This document shows positions 1 to 8,959 of a stretch of 64,000 nucleotides of DNA, piece by piece. The DNA is from Mycetocola manganoxydans (GTDB lineage: Bacteria; Actinomycetota; Actinomycetes; Actinomycetales; Microbacteriaceae): NCBI RefSeq assembly GCF_003667545.1, contig NZ_RCUV01000020.1, positions 1 to 64,000 of the forward strand, written 5' to 3'. Each line of letters starts with the position of its first letter. Positions within the stretch are counted from its first letter, which is position 1. The position numbers and the translations under genes are program-made. Below the pieces are notes generated by a model. It was not told where the DNA came from and did no database searches. It saw only the letters and a list, made by a program, of their open reading frames with translations.

Positions 1-491
1 CCCGCTCCACCGACACCCCCACCGTCTCCGGCGCCTCCCCCACCGTCATCGTCCGCGTCGACGCCGACGTCCTCGAAACCCACACCGGAACCGGAGAAAT
101 CGTCGGAATCCCCGACCCGATCCCCTCCTCCGCGATCAAACAACTCCTCTGCGACAGCAGCACCATCCCCGTCTACCTCAAACCCGACGGTGGTATCGCC
201 GCGATCGGCACCGAGAAACGCACCTTCAACCGCACCCAACGCGCCGGAATGATCGCCCGCGATGGACCCACCTGCGCCCTCCCCAACTGCCACATCCCCG
301 CCACCGCCTGCGAAGCCCACCACATCGAGGAGTACCACAACGGAGGACCCACCCACGTCGACAACGGCATCCTGCTCTGCTGGTTCCACCACCACATGGT
401 CGACACCAACATCTTCACCATCACCATGAGTAACGGCACACCCACCATCACCGCCCCCGACTGGCTCACCCACCGCCCCTACTTCCACTGA
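1..491 (+). CDS. HNH endonuclease / DUF222-type protein, C-terminal part
   Basis: The reading frame is open from base 3 at the left edge, so the N-terminus lies outside the window; the stop is TGA at 489-491. The visible 162 residues end in an HNH nuclease fold: two CxxC-like cysteines (CALPNC), the His pair of EAHHIEEY, an Asn in HVDNG, and a final CWFHHH. Actinobacteria carry many such proteins with an N-terminal DUF222 region followed by HNH, often in multiple copies. Their role is unproven; mobile-element and defence functions have been suggested. The segment before the HNH (KQLLCDSSTIPVYL, then KRTFNRTQR) fits that family. No neighbour clarifies its job. Confidence 0.85.
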   Translation, partial: RSTDTPTVSGASPTVIVRVDADVLETHTGTGEIVGIPDPIPSSAIKQLLCDSSTIPVYLKPDGGIAAIGTEKRTFNRTQRAGMIARDGPTCALPNCHIPATACEAHHIEEYHNGGPTHVDNGILLCWFHHHMVDTNIFTITMSNGTPTITAPDWLTHRPYFH

Positions 492-510
492 CACCACGGA
501 CGCACAAGCG

Positions 511-546
511 CCGCAGCCGCAGCCGCAGCCGCAGCCGCAGCCGCAG
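511..546. repeat. CCGCAG hexanucleotide array, six copies
   Basis: Six perfect head-to-tail copies of CCGCAG lie 20 bases after the stop of the HNH gene and 37 bases before the stop of the convergent ABC-F gene. The array is outside any supported coding region. Simple repeats like this change length by replication slippage. No terminator hairpin was seen between these two convergent genes. Confidence 0.9.
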
Positions 547-582
547 CCATCATGGCCGCGCCGCCTTAGGAATCGCCGGAGG

Positions 583-2172
583 TCAGGCCGCGCGAACCTC
601 GAGTTCGCCAGGCGCAGCACCGTCACTGCCGAAGATGATCTTGCGGTTGGCGACCTTGTCGCTGAAGAACCGGTCGTGGCTGACCACGACGACAGCGCCG
701 GGAAAGTGCACGAGGGCGCGTTCCATCACCTGGGTACTGGGCATGTCGAGGTGGTTCGTCGGTTCATCGAGAATCAACACGGATGCGCCGGAGAGCAGGC
801 ACTGAGCCATCGCGACCCGGGCACGCTGACCTCCCGAGAGCGTGCCGATGCGCTGCTTCAGTTCGGCCTCGGAGAACTGGAACATCGCGAGGAACCGGCC
901 GACAGACTTCCGGGTGGCCGCGAACGCGAGACTGCCAGGCGCAGCATTCACGGCATGTGTGATCGTGTCGTCGTTGTCGAGGTCGGCGAGCATCTGGTTA
1001 TAGGAGACGACGCCCGAGCCTTTGGCCCAGACCGCTTCACCGGAGTCGGCCTTCTCTTCTCCGGTCAGCACTCGGAGCAGAGTGGACTTTCCGCTTCCGT
1101 TCGCGCCGAGAACGACGATGCGATTGCCGCGCCGGATCTCGAACGTCAGATCCGAGAACAGCGTCTTGTCGCCATACGATTTCGACAGTCCGGTCACCCG
1201 GCACAGAACGTCCTTGACGTGCAGGCCGCCGTAGATCTCCGTGATGATCTGGTCCACCGGGCGGGGCGCGCGCGACTTCTTGATCCCGGAAAGTTTCTTG
1301 TCGAGTCCCCTGCTCGCCGCCTTCGCCGCAGCGCGTCGGTCGGCAATTCCCTCCGCCTCGAACGCGAGCAGTTCCGACTCGTGCACGTACTGCTGTTCGA
1401 GCGTCTTGAGCCGGAACTGCTTCTGCACCACGTATTCAGCGAAATTGCCCGGGTACTCGTGCAGGTGGAAGTTCTCGAGCTCGACAATTCGGGTGACAAC
1501 GGCGTCGAGGAAGGTCCGGTCGTGCGAGACGATGATCGCGGCGCCGCGGAAGTCACGGAACCAGGATTCGAGCCATTCGACGCCGGCAACGTCGAGGAAG
1601 TTCGTCGGCTCATCGAGCAGCAGAACGTCGGGGCGTTCGAGAACGATCTTTGCGAGGGCGGCGCGGTTCCGCCAACCCCCGGACAGGTCGTCGATCGGGC
1701 ACACGCGATGGGCCTCTTCGAAACCGAGCCGAGTGAGCGCCTCATCGATCCTGCGCGGATAGTCCCACCCATCCAGCCGGTCCATTTCCTCGAACAACTC
1801 CGCCTGGCGCCGGATGAGAGCATCGAGGTTCGCAGTCGGGTCGGCGGCGATGGATGCGTCGATGGACGCCAGTTCCGCCTCAACCGCCTTGATCTCACCA
1901 AACACGTCGTCGAGGACCTCGGTGATCGAGGCGGTGCCGTCGAGTTCGGAGAACTGCGAGAAGTACCCGATCCGGATGCCGTCGTCGAGCGTGAGCGTTC
2001 CGGCATCCGCTTCGATCTGTCCCAGGATGAGTTTGATGAGCGTTGTCTTGCCGGATCCGTTGCGGCCGATGAGACCCACGCGATCACCGGTCTCGAGGCG
2101 GAAGAACGCCTCACGAAGAACGGGTGTGTTCTCGAAGCGGATGTGGACGTCGTTCAGTCGGATCAGGCTCAT
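583..2172 (-). CDS. ABC-F family ATP-binding protein
   Basis: A soluble protein of 529 residues with two ABC ATPase domains and no membrane segments, typical of ABC-F proteins that act on the ribosome (translation factors or antibiotic-resistance proteins). The first Walker A is at residues 36-43 (GRNGSGKT), with signature LSGGW and Walker B ending LLLDEPTNFLD. A charged linker follows. The second set is GANGSGKST, LSGGQ and LILDEPTNHLD. The start at 2172 (MSLIRLND) is chosen because GAGGAGG lies just upstream and the domain begins at once; a longer frame extends upstream but into the next gene. The subfamily cannot be assigned from sequence alone. Confidence 0.92.
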   Translation of the reverse strand: MSLIRLNDVHIRFENTPVLREAFFRLETGDRVGLIGRNGSGKTTLIKLILGQIEADAGTLTLDDGIRIGYFSQFSELDGTASITEVLDDVFGEIKAVEAELASIDASIAADPTANLDALIRRQAELFEEMDRLDGWDYPRRIDEALTRLGFEEAHRVCPIDDLSGGWRNRAALAKIVLERPDVLLLDEPTNFLDVAGVEWLESWFRDFRGAAIIVSHDRTFLDAVVTRIVELENFHLHEYPGNFAEYVVQKQFRLKTLEQQYVHESELLAFEAEGIADRRAAAKAASRGLDKKLSGIKKSRAPRPVDQIITEIYGGLHVKDVLCRVTGLSKSYGDKTLFSDLTFEIRRGNRIVVLGANGSGKSTLLRVLTGEEKADSGEAVWAKGSGVVSYNQMLADLDNDDTITHAVNAAPGSLAFAATRKSVGRFLAMFQFSEAELKQRIGTLSGGQRARVAMAQCLLSGASVLILDEPTNHLDMPSTQVMERALVHFPGAVVVVSHDRFFSDKVANRKIIFGSDGAAPGELEVRAA

Positions 2173-2258
2173 GCCCGGTGCCTCCTCAGGGAAAAGATGT
2201 CGTTGAGGGCCGGCGGAACCTGAACGGTGGAGCGAGTCCACTTTAACCGAATGCGCCT

Positions 2259-2582
2259 CTAGTGGACGTCGTCGACGAGCTTGAGACCGGCGATGCAGCC
2301 GATGAGGCCCAGCAGGAGCGCGATCTTGACCCACGACACATCCGTATCGCCGGTGATCATCGACCACACCACGGTGAGCGACGCCCCGATGCCGACCCAC
2401 ACCGCGTACGCGGTACCGATCGGGATGTCACGCATCGCCCAGGCGAGGCCGCCCATGCTGAGAGCGAGGGCACCGACGAAGAGGAGGCTCGGCCAGAGTT
2501 TCGTGAAGCCTTCGGACTTGCCGAGGGCTGTGGCCCACACGGCTTCGAGAGCACCGGAGACAATGAGGATGACCCAGGACAT
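2259..2582 (-). CDS. gdx: SMR-family guanidinium exporter (Gdx/SugE type)
   Basis: A 107-residue, four-helix small multidrug resistance protein. The start at 2582 gives MSWVILIVSGALEAVWA, which matches the Gdx/SugE branch: the proton/substrate-coupling Glu is at residue 13, followed by the W and the GTAYAVWVGIG segment of that branch. Gdx proteins work as dual-topology dimers that exchange guanidinium for protons. The gene directly follows a guanidine-III riboswitch, which makes guanidinium the likely substrate rather than general drugs. It ends 86 bases before the ABC-F start and may be co-transcribed with it. Drug export remains possible but less likely given the leader. Confidence 0.92.
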   Translation of the reverse strand: MSWVILIVSGALEAVWATALGKSEGFTKLWPSLLFVGALALSMGGLAWAMRDIPIGTAYAVWVGIGASLTVVWSMITGDTDVSWVKIALLLGLIGCIAGLKLVDDVH

Positions 2583-2593
2583 GAGTGAACTTT

Positions 2594-2636
2594 CTGGCCA
2601 GTCTTGTCGCGTTCCGGGTACTGATCCGTCGTCCGG
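2594..2636 (-). promoter_or_regulatory. guanidine-III (ykkC-III) riboswitch
   Basis: On the minus strand the leader of gdx contains, in order, CCGGACGA, TACCCGG and GACAAGAC, the conserved blocks of the guanidine-III class. CCGG at the 5' end can pair with the second CCGG to form the pseudoknot. The variable helix pairs TCAGT with ACTGG (one G-U pair), sitting exactly between the blocks where the class has its stem. The element ends about 11 bases before the ATG, so control of translation start is likely. Identification rests on remembered consensus, not on a covariance search. Confidence 0.85.
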
Positions 2637-2862
2637 GGCTGCTCGGCACAACCTACGAACAGAATAGCAAAACCAGCTGTCTCTCCTCTGGGCACGGATG
2701 CTCGTCCAGCGCGTCCTGCCGCTCCCTCCGTCGGCCGTTCAGGCAACGTGTCAGACCCCTGTGAGACAATGGAGTGAAGCCAAGCTCGCGGCTCCGGGGC
2801 ATTCTCGCCTCTGTGAAACGCCCCGTCCGCGTGCGCTTCCCGCGCACCCGGAGGAACATTCC

Positions 2863-3387
2863 ATGCAGTTCACACAAGGCCAGACCGTCGTTTACCCCCA
2901 CCACGGACCCGCCACCGTCACCGAGATCTTCAGCCGGACGGTGAAGGGCAACGTCATCGAGTACCTGAAGCTCGAGGTTCACGAATCGAAGCTCTCCGTC
3001 AGCGTCCCCGTCTCGAAGGCAGATCAGGTCGGGATCCGCGCTGTTCTCGACTCAGCCAAAATGGATGCGCTGTTCGACGTTCTTCGGGCACCCACCGTCG
3101 ACGAAGAAGAGAAGTGGTCGCGACGGATGAAGGACAACCAGGAGAAGATCAAGGTCGGCGACATCTTCACCATCGCCGGTGTTGTCCGCGACCTCAGCCG
3201 CCGCAACGACGACAAGGGTCTCTCGCTCGCCGAGCGCGACCTGCTGCGTCACGCCCAGGGGCCGCTCGTCACCGAGATCGCCCTGTCTCTCGACATCGCT
3301 TTCGACGCTGCAGAAGCCGCTCTTCACGCCGCTCTCGCTGAGGGCTCGACCGACAAGACAGGCGGCGGCTCGACGGCCGCCGCCTGA
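2863..3387 (+). CDS. carD: CarD-family RNA polymerase-binding transcription regulator
   Basis: A 174-residue protein starting MQFTQGQTVVYPHHGPA, the beta-rich CarD/TRCF RNA-polymerase-interaction domain, followed by a helical C-terminal domain with basic residues. CarD binds the RNA polymerase beta subunit and stabilises open promoter complexes, mainly at rRNA and housekeeping promoters, and is essential in mycobacteria. The start at 2863 is preceded by GGAGGAA at a good distance, so an upstream in-frame extension is rejected. The last residues are Gly/Ala-rich because the 3' end also encodes a terminator-like hairpin. Confidence 0.93.
   Translation: MQFTQGQTVVYPHHGPATVTEIFSRTVKGNVIEYLKLEVHESKLSVSVPVSKADQVGIRAVLDSAKMDALFDVLRAPTVDEEEKWSRRMKDNQEKIKVGDIFTIAGVVRDLSRRNDDKGLSLAERDLLRHAQGPLVTEIALSLDIAFDAAEAALHAALAEGSTDKTGGGSTAAA
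3360..3385. terminator. hairpin at the 3' end of carD, between convergent genes
   Basis: Arms AGGCGGCGGC (3360-3369) and GCCGCCGCCT (3376-3385) pair perfectly over 10 G/C-rich bases around a 6-base loop, followed by GAAAAG. The hairpin lies in the last codons of carD and faces the 3' end of the GH10 gene, so it could stop transcription from both sides. There is no U-tract longer than four on either strand. Confidence 0.55.
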
Positions 3388-3414
3388 AAAGTCTGCTGAC
3401 TCGGTCCGGACGAA

Positions 3415-4671
3415 TCAGCTGACCCGAACCTCAAGGTCTGTCGTCCCGGCAGCCAGCGTGACGGATGCCGTCGATCCGTGTGCGTCGATCGCGTAGTCTC
3501 CGAAGAAGCCGCTCACCGCAACCCGGCCCTCGGCGTCCGTGCGCAGCCGGGAGCGCGGCAACCACCACTCCCCCTTGATGAGCGACTTGAGGGCGTCGAA
3601 CGACGGCTTCGGTGTCCCATCGGAGCGAATCAGGCCACCCGGGGCACCGAGCCAGGCGCCGTCGTCGGTGATTCCCCAGTAGTTGATGGCCTGCACCGCA
3701 GGGTGGCCGACGAGGGAGCGGTAGTGCCGCTCGATCTCGTCTGCCTGCCGTGCTTCACCATCGGGCGTCGAAGGCCACGAGGGGATCTGGTAATCGTTGA
3801 GGTCGACGATCTCCGGTGGCATCAGATCGCCGGACAGCAGGGTCGTCTCAGTCAGGTGAAGCGGAAGGCCGTAACGGGCGAACCGGTCCACCATCGCGAG
3901 CATTTTCTCCTCGCCCCAGTAACCCTGGTGCATGTGTGTCTGCAGTCCGATGGCATCCACCTGGATCCCCGCTTCGAGAACTCCCTCGATGAGGCACTCG
4001 TACGCACTCGACAGGTCGAAATCGTTGAGGATGAGCGTCGCAGCGGGGTTTGCTTCCCGTGCCTCCGTGAAGGCGAGGCGGATCATCGGGATCCGGCCGA
4101 TCCGACGGGCGAGCCGCGTGATCGCGTTCTCCTCTGCGGTGAATACGGGCATGATGACGACCTCGTTGATGGCGTCCCACGTGTCGATGACGCCGGAGAA
4201 GTTCGACACCTCCCGGCGAATCCGCCCGCGCTGCAGCTTCTCCACCTCCGCGTCCGGCCGGCCGAGCAGCCACTCGGGAGCCAGGGTGTGCCAGGTGAGC
4301 GGATGTCCCTTCACCGTCACGCCGCGATCGGCAAACCAGTGCGCCGTCGTGAGAAGTCGCTCAGTATCCGGCACCCCTTCGGTCGGCTCGAAACCGCGCC
4401 AGTAGAACGGAAGGGTCGCGGTGTTGAACAGCTCCAGCCAGTGCTCGGAAAGCGAGGTCAGTCCCTCGAGCGATGCGCCGCCGAATGCAGCCCGCGACGC
4501 GGCATCCTCCGTCGTCTCGGCGTTTGCGAGGGGGATGAGGTCGAAACCGATGTTGCCGAAGGCGAACGCGTGCCGACGCTGTTCAACAGTGACGTCCGTG
4601 TCACGGAGCGGTTCGCCTCGAGCGTCGAGAACCCTGACGTTTGCGGTCGTCCTCCGGTGGTCGACACTCAT
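3415..4671 (-). CDS. GH10 endo-1,4-beta-xylanase, apparently intracellular
   Basis: A 418-residue glycoside hydrolase of family 10. The acid/base Glu is residue 170 in WDAINEVV and the nucleophile Glu is residue 275 in LHLTETTL. Other GH10 landmarks are GHPLTWH (122-128) and IGLQTHMHQGYW (241-252). No signal peptide is present, so it probably cuts imported xylo-oligosaccharides inside the cell. The ATG overlaps the stop of the GH3 gene by four bases (ATGA), showing translational coupling. It is the last gene of a sugar operon (binding protein, two permeases, GH3, GH10). Residues 10-45 before the catalytic barrel look like a small beta domain. Confidence 0.9.
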   Translation of the reverse strand: MSVDHRRTTANVRVLDARGEPLRDTDVTVEQRRHAFAFGNIGFDLIPLANAETTEDAASRAAFGGASLEGLTSLSEHWLELFNTATLPFYWRGFEPTEGVPDTERLLTTAHWFADRGVTVKGHPLTWHTLAPEWLLGRPDAEVEKLQRGRIRREVSNFSGVIDTWDAINEVVIMPVFTAEENAITRLARRIGRIPMIRLAFTEAREANPAATLILNDFDLSSAYECLIEGVLEAGIQVDAIGLQTHMHQGYWGEEKMLAMVDRFARYGLPLHLTETTLLSGDLMPPEIVDLNDYQIPSWPSTPDGEARQADEIERHYRSLVGHPAVQAINYWGITDDGAWLGAPGGLIRSDGTPKPSFDALKSLIKGEWWLPRSRLRTDAEGRVAVSGFFGDYAIDAHGSTASVTLAAGTTDLEVRVS

Positions 4672-7040
4672 GCGGTTTCCCGGCTGATCTCGTCGATTCG
4701 CGGGTGGAGTTCGCGGTCGAATCCGACCGTCCGGGTCGAGCCGGTGAGGCGCACGGTGTGCGTCACCCGGATGTCGGAGCTCGAGGCACCGAGTCCGAGA
4801 ACGATGTCGCCCGTCTCCACGATTCGGTCGCCGGAGCGCCCGGTGAAACTGGTGACATCGGCAGGGACGGAGATCGACAGGTCGACGCTTTCTCCCGGTT
4901 CGAGGTCGACGCGCGCATAGCCCACAAGTCTCTGCACGGGACGGACAACGGATGCGACGGGGTCGGCCAGGTAGACCTGCACGACGTCGGTTCCTGCGCG
5001 CGTTCCTGTGTTGCGAACGCGCACGCCGACGCTGGCGGTCCCGTCGGTGGGCACCGACGCTGGCCCATGTTCGAGGGCGGTCCATTCGAACGTCGAGTAA
5101 CCGATGCCGTGCCCGAATGCGAACGCGGCTGTGGGGTCGATGTTCGAGACCCCGCTCGACCGCGCAAGGGGCGCGGCGAGGTAGGTCGAGGGCTGGGTGC
5201 CTTCCGTCGCGGGAATACTGACCGGCAGCCGCCCGCTGGGGTTGACCCGACCGGTGAGAACGCCGGCGAGCGCTGCAGTGCCCTCTTCGCCGGCGAAGAA
5301 CGTCTGCACGATCGCTCCTGCCGCGGTCGTCGCCGAGCCGAGCGCGTATGGCCGCCCGGCGAGGAGCGTGACCACGGTTGGCGTTCCCGAGGCGAGGACC
5401 GCTTCGAGCAGATCCTGCTGGGCACCGGGGAGGCGAAGGGATTCGGCGTCGCAGCCTTCACCGCTCGTGCCCCGGCCGAATAGTCCCGCTCGGTCACCGA
5501 GCGCGACGAGAACGACATCCGCTCCCTGTGCAGCAGCAACAGCGGCGTCGAATCCGTCGGTCTCCCCACCATCAATGGTTGTCCCGGCGATGTACTCGAT
5601 CTCCGCATCCGGGAACTCGAGCCGCAGGCTCTCCAGGAGCGTCGGCAGCTCGATACCCATGGGGGTCTCGGGATGCCTCACGCCCACGTGCGCGGGGAAG
5701 GAATAGCACCCGAGAACTGCGAACGGATCCCCAGCGGTCGGACCGACGACGGCGATCCGACGGGGCGCAGCCAATGGGAGCACCCCATCATTGGTGAGCA
5801 ACACAATCGATTGCTCGGCGATCTCGCGGGCGAGGGATCGGTTGCCTGACCCGTCGAGGTCGACGGAACCGCGAAGGCTCTCAGCGTTCTCGAGGTTCGC
5901 TCCGCGGAGCGCCTCGGGCACGGCATCCCACTCGGGATCGAGCAGACCGAGTTCGATCTTCTGGGAGAGCACGCGACGGAGAGCCCGGTCGACGATGGCC
6001 TCGTCGAGCTCACCCGAACGCACGGCGTCGACGAGCGGAGCACCGAACGTCTTCACGGTGGGAAGCTCGACGTCGACGCCCGCCGTGAGCGCGAGCGCCG
6101 CGGCTTCGCCCCACGACCCGGCGAGTCCGTGCAGCATCTTGAGGAACGCGATGCCGAAATAGTCGGCGACGACGGTGCCGTCGAATCCCCAGGTGTCGCG
6201 CAGCAGTCCGGTGAGCAGCTCTTCGTCAGCGACGGACGGGATTCCGTCGATGTCGGTGTACGCGTGCATCACCGAACGCGGCTTGCCCTCACGGATCACC
6301 ATTTCGAACGGGGTGAGGAGAACGTCGGCGAGCTCGCGCCGTCCGATCGAGACCGGGGCGAGGTTTCGCCCAGCCTTCGACGCCGAATAACCCACGAAGT
6401 GCTTGAGCGTCGAAACGATTCCCGCCGCTTCCAGACCGCGGACGTACGCTGCGCCGACGGTACCGACAAGGTACGGGTCCTCCCCGATGGTCTCCTCGAC
6501 GCGGCCCCACCGTGCGTCACGCACGACATCGAGCACCGGGGCGAGCCCCTGGTGGATCCCGACGGAACGCATGTCGGTTCCGATGCGGTGTGACATCCGT
6601 TCGATGAGGTCCGGGTTGAACGACGCTCCCCAGGCCAGCGGAACCGGGTATGCGGTGGCGCCCCACGTGGCGAAGCCTGCGAGGCACTCTTCGTGTGCGA
6701 CAGCCGGGATGCCGAGTCGGCTCGCGGCGACGATCCGGCGCTGGCTGCGAAGCAGCGACAACGCTCCCAGAGCCGGATCGACGGGCGCGGACCCGAACGG
6801 CCGGGTCAGCTGGCCCAGGCCGTTCGGGAGGAGTGCGTCGAGGTCGATGAGGTCGTCCATGTCGTGCTGGTGTGGTGCGACGTCACCACCCTCGCTAGAT
6901 GCTCCGACCCAGACTCCGAAGAGCTGGGCGATTTTCTCCTCGAGCGTCAGTTCCGCGACGAGCGTGTCGACACGGTCATGAAGCGAGGCAGTGGTGTCCC
7001 GCCAAACGGGCAGGGTTGTCGTGGTGAATGTGGTGCTCAC
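4668..7040 (-). CDS. GH3 beta-glycosidase (beta-xylosidase or beta-glucosidase)
   Basis: A 790-residue family 3 glycoside hydrolase. The nucleophile Asp is residue 293 in GTVVADYFG; KHFVGY (213-218) and the N-terminal GLGQLTRPFG region line the active site. The C-terminal half contains the alpha/beta sandwich (VVGPTAGDPFAVLGCY) and a fibronectin III-like end. No signal peptide is seen. It should release monosaccharides from the ends of imported oligosaccharides. Placement between an ABC importer and a GH10 xylanase favours xylosidase activity, but GH3 substrate range cannot be read from sequence. Its ATG lies nine bases after the permease stop. Confidence 0.9.
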   Translation of the reverse strand: MSTTFTTTTLPVWRDTTASLHDRVDTLVAELTLEEKIAQLFGVWVGASSEGGDVAPHQHDMDDLIDLDALLPNGLGQLTRPFGSAPVDPALGALSLLRSQRRIVAASRLGIPAVAHEECLAGFATWGATAYPVPLAWGASFNPDLIERMSHRIGTDMRSVGIHQGLAPVLDVVRDARWGRVEETIGEDPYLVGTVGAAYVRGLEAAGIVSTLKHFVGYSASKAGRNLAPVSIGRRELADVLLTPFEMVIREGKPRSVMHAYTDIDGIPSVADEELLTGLLRDTWGFDGTVVADYFGIAFLKMLHGLAGSWGEAAALALTAGVDVELPTVKTFGAPLVDAVRSGELDEAIVDRALRRVLSQKIELGLLDPEWDAVPEALRGANLENAESLRGSVDLDGSGNRSLAREIAEQSIVLLTNDGVLPLAAPRRIAVVGPTAGDPFAVLGCYSFPAHVGVRHPETPMGIELPTLLESLRLEFPDAEIEYIAGTTIDGGETDGFDAAVAAAQGADVVLVALGDRAGLFGRGTSGEGCDAESLRLPGAQQDLLEAVLASGTPTVVTLLAGRPYALGSATTAAGAIVQTFFAGEEGTAALAGVLTGRVNPSGRLPVSIPATEGTQPSTYLAAPLARSSGVSNIDPTAAFAFGHGIGYSTFEWTALEHGPASVPTDGTASVGVRVRNTGTRAGTDVVQVYLADPVASVVRPVQRLVGYARVDLEPGESVDLSISVPADVTSFTGRSGDRIVETGDIVLGLGASSSDIRVTHTVRLTGSTRTVGFDRELHPRIDEISRETA

Positions 7041-7049
7041 GGGGTGTAC

Positions 7050-7925
7050 CTAACCTTTGACAGCGCCGGTCAGACCACCGACGATGCGGCGCTCGAACAG
7101 GGTGAAGAAAATAAGAGCCGGAATCATCGAGAGAGAGGTGAAGGCGAGAACCTTCGCGGTGTCGACCGAGTATTGCGACGCGAACGCCTGTACACCGAGA
7201 GGGAGGGTGTACATGTCCTGGTCGCCCAGGATGAACAACGGCAGCAGGTAGCTGTTCCAGCTCGCGACGAAAGCGAGGATGCCGGTTGTCACGACACCGG
7301 GCAGAGACAGTGGAACGACCATCCGGAAGAAGAATCCGAGCCTGCTGGTGCCGTCGATCGCCGCGGCCTCTTCGATCTCATCCGGGATGGCTTTGAGGAA
7401 CGGCACCAGGATGATGACCGTCACTGGCAGGCCGAACGCGATCTGAGGAAGAATCACTCCGGTGAGGCTGTTCATGAGCCCCAGATCCTTGATGACGATG
7501 TAGAGCGGCGTGATCGCGACTGTCATGGGGAACATGAGTCCCGCTGCGAACAGCGAGTACATGGCACCCCGGCCGTTGAACCGGTAGCGGGCAAGGATGT
7601 AGCTCGCCATGAGGCCGAGAATCACGACACCGAGAGTGGTGGCGATTCCGGCGATGGCCGAGTTGCCGACCTGACGCCAGAACGTCGAACTTGCGAGCAC
7701 CTCCTGATAATTGTCGAGTCGCCACGGGCCCGGAAGACCAGCGGGATCCATGGTGATCTGTGAGTTGTCGCGGAAACCGCCGAGGATGATGTAGATGACG
7801 GGTCCCAGGCAGAGCGCGATGAAAACGAACGCGATGAAATAGGTCGCCGGGCTTCCCCACTGCTGCCGATCCGTGGCGGACCGATTGCCCCGCTTGAGCG
7901 GTGCCTTCGTGATAGTTGCGGTCAT
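7050..7925 (-). CDS. carbohydrate ABC transporter permease (MalG type)
   Basis: A 291-residue inner membrane permease with six predicted helices. The EAA loop that docks to the ATPase is visible as EAAAIDGTSRLGFFFRMVVP. It pairs with the upstream MalF-type permease to form the channel of a CUT1 sugar importer. The ATG at 7925 overlaps the preceding stop (TGATG); a GTG one codon earlier is also possible. No ATPase gene is present in this operon, as is common in actinobacteria, where one shared MsmK-like ATPase serves several importers. Confidence 0.92.
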   Translation of the reverse strand: MTATITKAPLKRGNRSATDRQQWGSPATYFIAFVFIALCLGPVIYIILGGFRDNSQITMDPAGLPGPWRLDNYQEVLASSTFWRQVGNSAIAGIATTLGVVILGLMASYILARYRFNGRGAMYSLFAAGLMFPMTVAITPLYIVIKDLGLMNSLTGVILPQIAFGLPVTVIILVPFLKAIPDEIEEAAAIDGTSRLGFFFRMVVPLSLPGVVTTGILAFVASWNSYLLPLFILGDQDMYTLPLGVQAFASQYSVDTAKVLAFTSLSMIPALIFFTLFERRIVGGLTGAVKG

Positions 7926-8920
7926 CACTTCTTTCCTTCTGTGAGGGCGCCTTCGGTGTCACGTCGGAGAATGAAGCGCTGGTAGACGAGCGCGATCGCC
8001 AGCGAGATGAGGAACATGACGACGGCGACAGCGCTGCCGTAGCCGAAGTTGCCCGACGTCCGGCCGTTCGCGACCATGTAGGTCGCCATGGTCGACGTTC
8101 CCGCGGTCGAGGCGACGTACTGGCCCCAGATGATGAACACAAGGTCGAACAATTGCAGTGAGCCGATGATGGAGAGGAACGCCCAGATCCGAACCGTGGG
8201 TCCGAGAAGCGGCAGTGTGATGCTGCGCTGGATCTGCCAATAGCTGGCTCCGTCGATCGCGGCGGCCTCGAAAAGTTCGTCGGGGATGCTCTGGAGACCC
8301 GCGAGAAAGAGGATCACGGCGAAGCCGATGTACTTCCAGGAGATGATCACCATGAGCGACCAGATGGCTATCTTCGGATCCGACAGCCAGTCGGCCTGGA
8401 ACTGACCCAGTCCGATATTCTCCAGCAGCCCGTTGACCGATCCGGAGGTCTGGAGCATGAGGCCCCAGCCGATGCCGACGATCACTTCGGAGATGATGTA
8501 CGGCACGAAGATGAGCACGCGGATGAGAGACCGGCCGCGGATCTTCTGGTTGAGAAGAAGTGCGAGGACGATGGCGATCGGTCCCTGGATGACGAGCGAC
8601 ATCACGAGGATGAAGCCGTTGTGGCGCAGCACGTCGTGAAACGCGCTGTCGCCGAGGATGATCATGTAGTTGTCGAAACCGACGAAGTCGGTGGCCGGCC
8701 CGTAGCCCTTCCAGCGGAAGAAACCGTAGTAGCCGGCGAGGATGACCGGGTAGATCACGAAGCCGATGAAGACGACGATCGCGGGCCCGGCCAGAAGCGT
8801 GATTTCGAGGCGCTTGCGCCAGTCCGTTTTGCGCCGTCGGGGCCGCGGTGCAGCAGGGGATGCCGCGCGAGCGCCATCCCCTGCCGTTACCGTGCCCTGC
8901 GGCGGTTGCTGGTCAGACAT
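7925..8920 (-). CDS. carbohydrate ABC transporter permease (MalF type)
   Basis: A 331-residue permease with an N-terminal cytoplasmic basic tail (RPRRRKTDWRKR), six helices and the EAA loop EAAAIDGASYWQIQRSITLP. It forms the heterodimeric channel with the MalG-type partner. The start at 8920 (MSDQQPP) is preferred because GGGGGT precedes it; an ATG ten codons upstream (8950) has no clear ribosome site. The gene follows the binding-protein gene by about 40 bases, or 10 bases if the longer start is used. Confidence 0.9.
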   Translation of the reverse strand: MSDQQPPQGTVTAGDGARAASPAAPRPRRRKTDWRKRLEITLLAGPAIVVFIGFVIYPVILAGYYGFFRWKGYGPATDFVGFDNYMIILGDSAFHDVLRHNGFILVMSLVIQGPIAIVLALLLNQKIRGRSLIRVLIFVPYIISEVIVGIGWGLMLQTSGSVNGLLENIGLGQFQADWLSDPKIAIWSLMVIISWKYIGFAVILFLAGLQSIPDELFEAAAIDGASYWQIQRSITLPLLGPTVRIWAFLSIIGSLQLFDLVFIIWGQYVASTAGTSTMATYMVANGRTSGNFGYGSAVAVVMFLISLAIALVYQRFILRRDTEGALTEGKK

Positions 8921-8959
8921 CGACGTAGCACCCCCTGCAGGTTTAGTCATTATCTGGTG

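Noticed and set aside
676-2223. 515-codon plus-strand frame opposite the ABC-F gene
   Set aside because: Antisense shadow: Arg/Asp/Val-rich composition, no domain, no ribosome site; the minus-strand ABC-F motifs are complete.
2173-2400. Upstream extension of the ABC-F protein by 76 residues
   Set aside because: Arg/His-rich and overlapping gdx; GAGGAGG precedes the inner ATG at 2172.
3478-4920. 480-codon plus-strand frame opposite the GH10 gene
   Set aside because: Shadow of the GH10/GH3 coding strand with no recognisable protein features.
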